A stretch of 5,694 nucleotides of DNA. Source: Pseudomonadota bacterium. GTDB taxonomy: Bacteria > Pseudomonadota > Gammaproteobacteria > Burkholderiales > Burkholderiaceae_C. Shown here one piece after another: positions 1-5,074 of this stretch (position 1 is its first letter; every line of letters starts with the position of its first letter). The stretch is taken from positions 1 through 5,694 of the forward strand of contig JAUPTP010000182.1 of NCBI GenBank assembly GCA_030918015.1, read 5' to 3'. A model generated the notes under the pieces. That model saw only the letters and a list, made by a program, of their open reading frames with translations, was not told the origin of the DNA and made no database searches. A program made the translations under genes and the position numbers.

Positions 1-1032
1 GTTCCGCAGGTCGAATGGTCACGCCTGCCCGAGCTGGTGGACAAGGCGCTGGCGCTGTCGATCATCGCGCTGGGCCAGTCGGTGTCGATCGCCAAGGCGA
101 TGGCGGCGCGCTCGGGTCAGCGCATCGACACCAACCGCGAGTTCCTCGGCCAGGGCCTGTCGAACCTGGCGGGCGGCTTCTTCTCGTGCTATCTCAGCTG
201 CGGCTCGCTGAACCGCTCGGTGCCCAATCTGGAGGCGGGCGCGCGCACGCCGCTGGCCGGCGTGGCCTCGGCGCTGTGGCTGCTGCTGCTGGTGGCGGTG
301 TCGGGGCCGCTGCTGGCGCACATTCCGCTGGCGGCGATCGCCGGGCTGCTGATGCTGGTGGCCTGGACGCTGCTGGACCTGCCGCGCTGGCGCCGCCTGG
401 CGCGCCTGGACCGCACCGACCTGGCGATCGCCGCCACCACGCTGGCGGCCACGCTGCTGCTGCGGCTGGAGATCGCGATCCTGATCGGCACCGGGCTGTC
501 GCTGGTGGCCTATCTCTACCAGACCTCGCGCCCGGCGATGCGCACGATGGGCTTCGACAGCCGCCGCGCCGACCGCCGCTTCATCGTGCGCGACGCCACG
601 CCCGGCGTGTTGCCCGAGTGCCCGCAGCTGAAGCTGCTGCGCATGGAGGGCGAGGTCTACTTCGGCGCCGCGCCGCATGTGGCCGAGCACCTGCATGCGC
701 TGCGCCAGGCGCATCCCGGCCAGAAGCATCTGCTGGTGATGAGCAAGAGCATGAACTTCCTCGACCTGGCTGGCGTCGAGCTCTGGGAGGCGGAGCGGTG
801 CGAGCGCCGCGCCGCCGGCGGCGATCTCTATTTCCACCGGCCGCGCCCGCAGGTGATGGCGATCTGGCGCCGCACCGGCTTCCTGGACCGGCTCGGGACC
901 GACCATCTGTTCCCGGACAAGCAGCAGGCGATCGCCAGCATCTTCCACCGGCTCGATCCGGCGGTGTGCGCCCGCTGCAGCGTGCGGCTGTTCCGCGAAT
1001 GTCAGCCAGACGACCCTGGCGCGGCGATCTGA
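1..1032 (+). CDS. SulP/SLC26-family anion permease with C-terminal STAS domain, 5'-truncated by window edge
   Basis: This is an inner-membrane anion transporter, by family a sulfate, bicarbonate or dicarboxylate permease. The reading frame is open from base 1 to the TGA at 1030-1032 (343 residues). The N-terminal helices lie outside the window, and the GTG at 37 is only an internal codon. Residues about 22-80 carry the conserved SulP core: SGQRIDTNREFLGQG, then CGSLNRSVPN, then an AGARTPLAG-like segment. Strongly hydrophobic helices follow at about 83-125 and 138-172. Residues about 210-318 form a STAS domain, starting near LKLLRMEGEVYFGA and including NFLDLAGVE. The DLAG position lacks the serine that is phosphorylated in SpoIIAA-type STAS proteins, as in many SulP proteins. 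The tail after the STAS domain contains C323, C326 and C334 (CxxC-x7-C), outside both domains. The substrate cannot be read from the sequence. The next gene lies about 100 bp downstream on the same strand, so co-transcription is possible. Confidence 0.93.
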   Translation, partial: VPQVEWSRLPELVDKALALSIIALGQSVSIAKAMAARSGQRIDTNREFLGQGLSNLAGGFFSCYLSCGSLNRSVPNLEAGARTPLAGVASALWLLLLVAVSGPLLAHIPLAAIAGLLMLVAWTLLDLPRWRRLARLDRTDLAIAATTLAATLLLRLEIAILIGTGLSLVAYLYQTSRPAMRTMGFDSRRADRRFIVRDATPGVLPECPQLKLLRMEGEVYFGAAPHVAEHLHALRQAHPGQKHLLVMSKSMNFLDLAGVELWEAERCERRAAGGDLYFHRPRPQVMAIWRRTGFLDRLGTDHLFPDKQQAIASIFHRLDPAVCARCSVRLFRECQPDDPGAAI

Positions 1033-1046
1033 CCCGTGATCCCCCC

Positions 1047-1074
1047 TTGAATGGATCCCCGGGTTTTCCATAAG
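1047..1074 (+). promoter_or_regulatory. Possible sigma-70-type promoter for the DMT transporter gene
   Basis: TTGAAT at 1047-1052 matches the -35 consensus at four of six bases. CATAAG at 1069-1074 matches the -10 consensus at four of six. The spacer is 16 bp. The element lies in an unusually AT-richer pocket between two genes of very high GC, about 60 bp upstream of the next start codon, and would start transcription near 1081. Only base matching supports it. Confidence 0.35.
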
Positions 1075-1082
1075 CCGCTAGA

Positions 1083-1099
1083 GTGCGATGACACCGCAC
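1083..1099. promoter_or_regulatory. Small inverted repeat at the predicted transcription start (possible operator)
   Basis: GTGCG (1083-1087) and CGCAC (1095-1099) form a perfect 5-bp inverted repeat around a 7-base centre. It sits directly at the start point expected from the promoter candidate at 1047-1074, where a repressor site would fit. An element this short can arise by chance in GC-rich DNA. Confidence 0.2.
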
Positions 1100-1136
1100 C
1101 CACCTGCGCGCAGCGTCGCCGCCGCGCAACCCCTCC

Positions 1137-2063
1137 ATGCCTTCTGCTCCTTCCCGCCCGATCCAGGGCGTGCTGTTCGTCATCGCGGCCGTGGCGCTGT
1201 TCGCCTGCTTCGATGCCAGCGTCAAGGTCGCCAGCGCCATCGCCCCGGTGGGCATGGTCATCTGGGCCCGCTATGTCTTCCAGGTCAGCGTGACGGCCGT
1301 GACGGTGCTGCCGCGCCGCGGCACCGCGCTGCTGCGCACCGAGCGGCCGGGGCTGCAGGTGCTGCGCGGGCTGTGCCTGCTGTCGCTGAGCGTGCTGGCC
1401 TTCTTCAGCCTGAAGGTCATGCCGGTGGGCGAGTTCACCGCGATCGTGATGCTCACGCCACTGCTGATCACGCTGCTGGCGGCGATGACGATGGGCGAGC
1501 GCATCTCGGGCCTGCGCTGGCTGCTGCTGGCTGGCGGGATGGCCGGGGCACTGATCGTGATCCGGCCCAAGAGCGAGGGCCATGCGCTGGGCTGGGAGGC
1601 GCTGCTGCCGCTGGGCCTGGTGGTGTCGAACGCGCTGTTCCAGCTGATCACCAGCCGTCTGGCCCGCACCGAGGATCCGGCCACGACCCACTTCTACACC
1701 GGCCTGACCGGCTCGCTGGTCACCAGCGCCGCGCTGCCGTGGTGCTGGCAGGCGCTCTCGCCGGCGGGCTGGGCGCTGATGGTGCTGCTGGGCGCGCTGA
1801 GCTCCTCGGGGCATTTCCTGCTGATCCTGGGCTACACGCGGGCCCAGGCGGCGATGCTCACGCCCTTCCTCTACTTCCAGATCGTCTTCGCGACGCTGGT
1901 GGGCTGGGTCTGGTTCGACCACGCGCCCGACGCGATGACGCTGGCGGGCATCGCCATCATCGCCGGCTGCGGCATGACCGGCACCTGGCTGGCCAGCCGG
2001 GCGCAGCCGCGCACCGGGCTGGCGCCGTCCTCGGCGCCGCCGGGACGGACCAAGGCCGCCTGA
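1137..2063 (+). CDS. DMT superfamily (EamA-type) transporter
   Basis: This 308-residue inner-membrane protein has the usual length and two-fold repeat of ten-helix drug/metabolite transporters. The first EamA repeat covers about residues 10-144, with WARYVF at 43-48, the family hallmark around GEFTAIVMLTPLLITLL (98-114), GERIS after it (120-124) and a closing RP at 143-144. The second repeat covers about 152-290, with GYTRAQAAMLTPFLYFQIVF and GWVWFDHAPDA, the matching helix 9-10 region. Family members export or import small metabolites such as amino acids, sugars, nucleosides or S-adenosylmethionine; the substrate is not evident. ATG 1137 is preferred because no earlier in-frame start exists and the short polar N-terminus leads straight into helix 1. 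No good Shine-Dalgarno precedes it, so initiation may be weak or depend on the upstream gene. The C-terminus is a polar, proline-rich tail. The gene converges on the small gene at 2071-2355 with only 7 bp between the stops. Confidence 0.9.
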   Translation: MPSAPSRPIQGVLFVIAAVALFACFDASVKVASAIAPVGMVIWARYVFQVSVTAVTVLPRRGTALLRTERPGLQVLRGLCLLSLSVLAFFSLKVMPVGEFTAIVMLTPLLITLLAAMTMGERISGLRWLLLAGGMAGALIVIRPKSEGHALGWEALLPLGLVVSNALFQLITSRLARTEDPATTHFYTGLTGSLVTSAALPWCWQALSPAGWALMVLLGALSSSGHFLLILGYTRAQAAMLTPFLYFQIVFATLVGWVWFDHAPDAMTLAGIAIIAGCGMTGTWLASRAQPRTGLAPSSAPPGRTKAA

Positions 2064-2070
2064 CGCTGCC

Positions 2071-2355
2071 TCAGTCCCCGAAGGTCGACAGGCCGGGAAA
2101 CCGGCGCATCAGCATCTCGCGCCGGCAGACCGCCGTCGGCCACAGGCAGGGCCAGAGCAGCAGCGTCGCGCCGGCCAGCACCAGCACCGACACGGCGGCC
2201 GGCGGCATCGCGGGCTCGCCGGGGGCCCGCATCGACTGGCGCATGCGCACCTCCTGGACCGACTCGACGATGAGCTCATGCATCGCGCCGACGCAGGTCA
2301 GCACCACGCCGATGGCGAAGTGCGCGCAGATCAGGACGATGACGAGGTGCTGCAT
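2071..2355 (-). CDS. Hypothetical two-helix small membrane protein, 94 residues
   Basis: I do not recognise the family. Translation from the ATG at 2355 gives a coherent small membrane protein. Helix 1 is about residues 4-25 (LVIVLICAHFAIGVVL and onward). A polar loop with HELIVES and RMRQSMR follows, then a proline-rich stretch. Helix 2 is about 54-77, with a WPCLWP motif, and the tail is basic (CRREMLMRR) and ends in FGD. The same frame stays open to a GTG at 2541, adding 62 residues. That extension is Arg/Ala/Pro-rich, reads like translated GC-rich spacer and has no helix, so the short form is favoured. Against this, the short form has no good Shine-Dalgarno close by, while the GTG is preceded by AAGGAGA at 2552-2558. 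The ATG lies inside a perfect 10-bp inverted repeat. The gene is on the liv strand, about 215 bp beyond livF, so it may be read from the liv transcript. A link to transport is positional only. Confidence 0.5.
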   Translation of the reverse strand: MQHLVIVLICAHFAIGVVLTCVGAMHELIVESVQEVRMRQSMRAPGEPAMPPAAVSVLVLAGATLLLWPCLWPTAVCRREMLMRRFPGLSTFGD

Positions 2356-2386
2356 CGGAGCGGCCCGGCGGGCAAAGCTCCGATGC
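2352..2386. repeat. Perfect 10-bp inverted repeat spanning the start codon of the small membrane protein gene
   Basis: Arms GCATCGGAGC (2352-2361) and GCTCCGATGC (2377-2386) are exact reverse complements around a 15-base centre. The centre holds its own 4-bp stem, GCCC (2363-2366) with GGGC (2370-2373). In the minus-strand mRNA the ATG at 2355-2353 is paired inside the 3' arm, so the hairpin would mask the initiation codon. There is no T-tract on either side, so it is not a canonical intrinsic terminator. It could be a translational control hairpin, a protein-binding palindrome or chance. Confidence 0.55.
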
Positions 2387-2418
2387 TGTCGCAGGCGCCG
2401 TCGCTGCGGCAGACCCGG

Positions 2419-2440
2419 CGCTCCCGCGCTCAGGGGAGCG
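2419..2440. repeat. 7-bp GC-rich inverted repeat downstream of livF
   Basis: CGCTCCC (2419-2425) and GGGAGCG (2434-2440) are exact reverse complements with an 8-base loop. The hairpin lies about 130 bp beyond the livF stop and could stabilise or attenuate the 3' end of the liv mRNA. No T-run follows on either strand, so I do not call it a Rho-independent terminator. Confidence 0.35.
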
Positions 2441-2489
2441 GCTGCACGACAGGGGCGCAGTTCTGGTAGATCTGCGCGACCGCGCTCGC
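2430..2489 (-). other. Short coding-like stretch without a start codon (possible gene remnant)
   Basis: In the minus frame ending at TGA 2432-2430 the last 19 codons read ASAVAQIYQNCAPVVQPLP. Eighteen of the 19 third positions are G or C, like the neighbouring genes, and the text looks like the end of a small exported protein (ASA resembles a signal-peptidase cleavage box). Further upstream the frame turns into an Arg/Pro-rich run with no start codon before livF, and no hydrophobic signal sequence is seen. It may be the 3' remnant of a decayed or frameshifted gene, or chance in GC-rich spacer. No function can be given. Confidence 0.2.
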
Positions 2490-2540
2490 CCGCCGAGCAC
2501 CTCGCGGGCCGGATCGCGGCGAAGGGCGGCGCGCCCAGCA

Positions 2541-2558
2541 CCGCCGGCGCGTCTCCTT
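2541..2558 (-). promoter_or_regulatory. Isolated Shine-Dalgarno sequence with a GTG, downstream of livF
   Basis: On the minus strand AAGGAGA (2558-2552) is a near-ideal Shine-Dalgarno sequence, 10 bases before a GTG at 2541-2539. That GTG opens the 156-residue extended version of the small membrane protein frame (to 2071). The reading frame right after it does not look coding, so the signal may be a leftover of an earlier gene, may serve a frameshifted gene, or may be accidental. Confidence 0.25.
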
Positions 2559-2569
2559 GAAGGCCCGGT

Positions 2570-3283
2570 TCAGACGCCCAGGTGGCCCGCCAGCGCCGCG
2601 CTGCCCTGCAGCGCCTCCGAGCGCCCGGCCAGCACCAGCCGGCCTTTCTGCATCACCACCAGCCGGTCGGATTCGGCGCAGACCTTGCGGTAGTCGCGGT
2701 CGACGATCAGCGTGGCGATGCCGGTGCGGCGGATCTCGGCGATGACGCGCCAGATCTCGGCCACGATCAGCGGCGCCAGGCCCTCGGTGGCTTCATCCAG
2801 GATGATCGCGTCGGGGTTGGTCATCAGCGCGCGGCCGATCGAGAGCATCTGCTGCTCGCCGCCCGAGAGCTGGTGGCCCAGGTTCGTCAGCCGCTCGGAC
2901 AGGCGCGGGAAGGTCGCCATCACCCGCTCGAAGGTCCAGTCCTTCTGGCCGGCGGTGCCGGCGCGGGCGGCCATCACGAGGTTCTCGCGCACGGTCAGCG
3001 TGGGGAAGATGCCGCGGCCCTCGGGCACATAGGCCACGCCAAGCTGTGCGACCTGGTGCGGCATGCCTTTGGACAAGTCCTTGCCCGCCACCTGGATGCG
3101 CCCCTCGCGCTGGCGCACATGGCCGAGCAGCGTGCGGATCAGCGTGGACTTGCCCATGCCGTTGCGCCCGAGCAGGCCGACCGTCTCGCCCCGGGCGAGC
3201 TTGAAGTCGATGCCGTGCAGGATGTGGCTGCTGCCGTACCAGGCCTGCACGCCCTGCGCGTCGATGATCAGTGGCGCCGACAT
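2570..3283 (-). CDS. livF: Branched-chain amino acid-type ABC importer ATPase, LivF family
   Basis: This 237-residue cytoplasmic ATPase subunit has normal LivF length and pairs with LivG to power the LivHM permease. Walker A is GRNGMGKST (39-47). The LivF-type Q-loop region is YVPEGRGIFPTLTVRENL (85-102), with Glu in the Q position as usual for LivF. The ABC signature is LSGGEQQ (139-145). Walker B is AIILDEATEGLAP (159-171), with catalytic E164. The switch region reads IVDRDYRK (193-200), so R196 sits where LivG has His and most LivF proteins have Gln (VEQN) or Lys-like variants (VDKN). ATG 3283 is chosen because GGGAGG lies 6 bases upstream and the protein begins in the usual place; the frame continues upstream but is antisense-like text within livG. 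Its ATG overlaps the livG TGA by one base (TGATG), implying translational coupling. It is the last clear gene of the liv operon. Confidence 0.95.
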   Translation of the reverse strand: MSAPLIIDAQGVQAWYGSSHILHGIDFKLARGETVGLLGRNGMGKSTLIRTLLGHVRQREGRIQVAGKDLSKGMPHQVAQLGVAYVPEGRGIFPTLTVRENLVMAARAGTAGQKDWTFERVMATFPRLSERLTNLGHQLSGGEQQMLSIGRALMTNPDAIILDEATEGLAPLIVAEIWRVIAEIRRTGIATLIVDRDYRKVCAESDRLVVMQKGRLVLAGRSEALQGSAALAGHLGV

Positions 3284-4041
3284 CAGTGGCCTCCCAGGTA
3301 GGCGGCCTGCACGTCGCGGTTGGTGCGTACCTCGGCGGGCGTGCCGCTGGCGATCACCGCCCCGTTGACCATCACGGTGATGCGGTCGGCCACCGCGAAC
3401 ACCGCGTCCATGTCGTGCTCGACCAGCAGGATGGCGTGGCCTGTCTTCAGCGAGCGCAGCAGCTCGAGCATCCGGTGCGATTCCTCCGGCCCCATGCCCG
3501 CTAGCGGCTCGTCGAGCAGCAGCACGCGCGGCTCGGTGGCCAGGCACATCGCGATCTCGAGCTGGCGCTTCTGGCCGTGCGAGAGGCTGGCGGCCTGGCG
3601 CTCGGCCAGCGCCGCCAGGCCGGCGCGCGCGATCGCGCTGCGGGCACGCTCGACGCTGGTGCGGCAGGTCTGCGCCGCCTCCCACCAGGCCCAGGGCCGC
3701 TGCATGCGGGCCTGCGCGGCCAGGCGGCAGTTCTCCAGCACCGTCAGCGGCAGGAAGATGGTGTTGCGCTGGTAGCTGCGGCCGATGCCGGCGTGGGCCA
3801 GCTTCGGCTGCGGCCAGCGCGTGACGTCCTGGCCGCCGAGCAGGACCGCGCCGCCGCTGGGCGCCAGCTCGCCCGAGAGCAGGTTGATCAGCGTCGACTT
3901 GCCCGCGCCGTTGGTGCCGATGACGGCGTGGATCTCGCCCTCGTGCAGCGCCAGCGACACGTCGCTGACCGCGCGCAGCGCGCCGAACTGGCGCGACAGG
4001 CCGCGCGCCTCGAACAGGACCGGGTTCAGGCTCGGGCTCAT
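3283..4041 (-). CDS. livG: Branched-chain amino acid-type ABC importer ATPase, LivG family
   Basis: This 252-residue ATPase subunit is the partner of LivF. Walker A is GTNGAGKST (42-50). The Q-loop region is GRSYQRNTIFLPLTVLEN (87-104), with Q91. The signature is LSHGQKRQLEIA (153-164), with His replacing the first Gly of LSGGQ, which is common in LivG. Walker B is RVLLLDEPLAGMGPEE (172-187), with E178. The switch is the canonical LLVEHDMDAVFAVADR (205-220), with H209. The C-terminus (SGTPAEVRTNRDVQAAYLGG) is the typical LivG tail that follows the nucleotide-binding domain. A family insertion of helices lies at about 110-150. ATG 4041 is chosen because GGGAG at 4050-4054 stands 8 bases upstream and the next in-frame text upstream is antisense to livM's tail. 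The start overlaps the livM stop in an ATGA, so translation is probably coupled. All key ATPase residues are present. Confidence 0.96.
   Translation of the reverse strand: MSPSLNPVLFEARGLSRQFGALRAVSDVSLALHEGEIHAVIGTNGAGKSTLINLLSGELAPSGGAVLLGGQDVTRWPQPKLAHAGIGRSYQRNTIFLPLTVLENCRLAAQARMQRPWAWWEAAQTCRTSVERARSAIARAGLAALAERQAASLSHGQKRQLEIAMCLATEPRVLLLDEPLAGMGPEESHRMLELLRSLKTGHAILLVEHDMDAVFAVADRITVMVNGAVIASGTPAEVRTNRDVQAAYLGGH
3290..3295 (-). promoter_or_regulatory. livF ribosome binding site
   Basis: GGGAGG on the minus strand, 6 bases before ATG 3283, lies within the last codons of livG. It fixes the livF start against the much longer open frame upstream. Confidence 0.75.
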
Positions 4042-5060
4042 GCGTGGCGCTCCCGGGGCGTGTCGGTGGAGGTCGGGGGAGAGGTCGGGGTCGGCAGCGG
4101 GCGGCGGGGCCGGCGCAGGCTCAGGCCCGCCAGGCCCTGCGGCAGCAGCGCCACCGTCAGGATGATGAAGCCGCCGAACAGCAGCTGCCAGTGCCGGGTC
4201 AGCGCGGAGAAGCCCTCCGAGAGCAGCACGAAGGCAAACGCCCCCGCCACCGCGCCGCCCAGGCTGCCCAGCCCGCCGAGGATGATCATCACCAGCGCAT
4301 TGCCGCTGTAGTGCCAGGACAGGATCTCGGGCGTGACGAAGCCGTACTGCGCCGCGTACAGGAAGCCGCCCAGCCCGGCCAGCAGCCCCGCCACGACGAA
4401 GGCGGCGAGCTTGTAGAGCAGCGTCGGGTAGCCGGCCGCGCGCATGCGCTGCTCGTTGTGCTTGATGCCCGCCAGCGCATGCCCGAAGCGCGAGCGCAGC
4501 AGCAGCGCCAGACTCCCCAGGGCCAGCACCAGCGCGCCCAGCACGAACCAGTAGAAGCGGTCGGCCTTCTCCAGATCGATCCACTGCCAGCCCGCGATCG
4601 CGAAGTCCGGCTTGAAGTAGACATAGGCGCCGTCGCTGCCGCCGGCGATCTTCGTGTCGTGGAAGACGAAGTAGACGAGCTGCCCGAAGGCCAGCGTCAC
4701 CATGATGAAGTAGATGCCCTGCGTGCGCATCACCAGCGCGCCGATGACCAGCGCCAGCAGCGCTGCCCCGGCCGTGGCCGCCAGCAGCATCAGCCAGCCG
4801 TTGCCGGCCTCGGACATCGGCGCCAGCATCGCCACCGCGTAGGCGCCGAAGCCGAAGAAGGCCGCATGCCCCAGGCTCACCAGCCCGGTGCAGCCCACCA
4901 GCAGCTGCAGGCTGGCCGCGAAGATCGCCATGATCATCACCTTGGACAGCAGCTCGGTGTGGAACTTGCCGCCGATCGGCTCGGGCAGCAGCGGGAACAC
5001 CGCCAGCAGCACGAAGGCCAGTGCCCAGGCGACTCTCGAAAGAGATGTGTTGGAAGTCAT
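4038..5060 (-). CDS. livM: Branched-chain amino acid-type ABC importer permease, LivM family
   Basis: This 340-residue integral membrane protein is one half of the LivHM channel in the inner membrane. The LivM hallmarks appear in order: LVGCTGLVSLGHAAFFGFGAYA (about 54-75), then RTQGIYFIMVTLAFGQLVYF (112-131), then GGSDG (140-144). A family insertion at about 145-170 is followed by the cytoplasmic coupling segment SRFGHALAGIKHNEQRMRAAGY (190-211), which should contact the ATPases. Next come PEILSWHYSGNALVMIILGG (244-263) and the GSLGGAVAGAF loop. Eight to nine hydrophobic segments are visible. The last 25 residues form a Pro/Thr-rich polar tail with PTPTSPPTSTDTP, absent from the family core. 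ATG 5060 has GGGGTGA at 5068-5074 as ribosome binding site, overlapping the livH stop 7 bp upstream. The stop overlaps the livG start. The substrate is unknown without the binding protein. Confidence 0.95.
   Translation of the reverse strand: MTSNTSLSRVAWALAFVLLAVFPLLPEPIGGKFHTELLSKVMIMAIFAASLQLLVGCTGLVSLGHAAFFGFGAYAVAMLAPMSEAGNGWLMLLAATAGAALLALVIGALVMRTQGIYFIMVTLAFGQLVYFVFHDTKIAGGSDGAYVYFKPDFAIAGWQWIDLEKADRFYWFVLGALVLALGSLALLLRSRFGHALAGIKHNEQRMRAAGYPTLLYKLAAFVVAGLLAGLGGFLYAAQYGFVTPEILSWHYSGNALVMIILGGLGSLGGAVAGAFAFVLLSEGFSALTRHWQLLFGGFIILTVALLPQGLAGLSLRRPRRPLPTPTSPPTSTDTPRERHA
4050..4054 (-). promoter_or_regulatory. livG ribosome binding site
   Basis: GGGAG on the minus strand, 8 bases before ATG 4041, is embedded in the final codons of livM. 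It supports this start for livG. Confidence 0.65.
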
Positions 5061-5067
5061 TGCCCTG

Positions 5068-5074
5068 TCACCCC
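5068..5074 (-). promoter_or_regulatory. livM ribosome binding site overlapping the livH stop
   Basis: GGGGTGA on the minus strand matches the GGTGA part of the anti-Shine-Dalgarno complement, 7 bases before ATG 5060. Its TGA is the livH stop codon, an arrangement that couples livM translation to livH. Confidence 0.6.

Noticed and set aside
1053..1064. GGATCCCCGGGT resembles a BamHI-SmaI cloning polylinker
   Set aside because: The match is only 12 bases and stops there. The surrounding bases are not vector sequence and genes continue normally on both sides, so chance is the simpler explanation.
19..1071. Long minus-strand open frame of 350 residues opposite the SulP gene
   Set aside because: Its translation is rich in Gln, Arg, Ala and His with no domain pattern. 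It is the usual antisense shadow of a high-GC gene, and the plus strand has clear SulP and STAS motifs.
1002..1922. Minus-strand open frame of 306 residues opposite the DMT gene
   Set aside because: Its composition is Gln/Arg/His/Ala-rich and low in complexity, typical of an antisense frame, while the plus strand encodes a coherent ten-helix transporter.
2025..2048. Stem CCGTCC/GGACGG near the end of the DMT gene as a terminator
   Set aside because: It lies inside the coding sequence, has no following T-tract and is ordinary for GC-rich coding DNA.
1088..2560. Plus-strand open frame of 490 residues from ATG 1088
   Set aside because: It is out of frame with the DMT gene and reads as Gly/Ala/Arg-rich shadow text across two genes and a spacer.
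3284..3685. Upstream extension of the livF frame into livG
   Set aside because: The added 134 residues are Arg/Gly-rich and match no fold. The LivF domain begins normally at ATG 3283, with a strong ribosome binding site 6 bases upstream.
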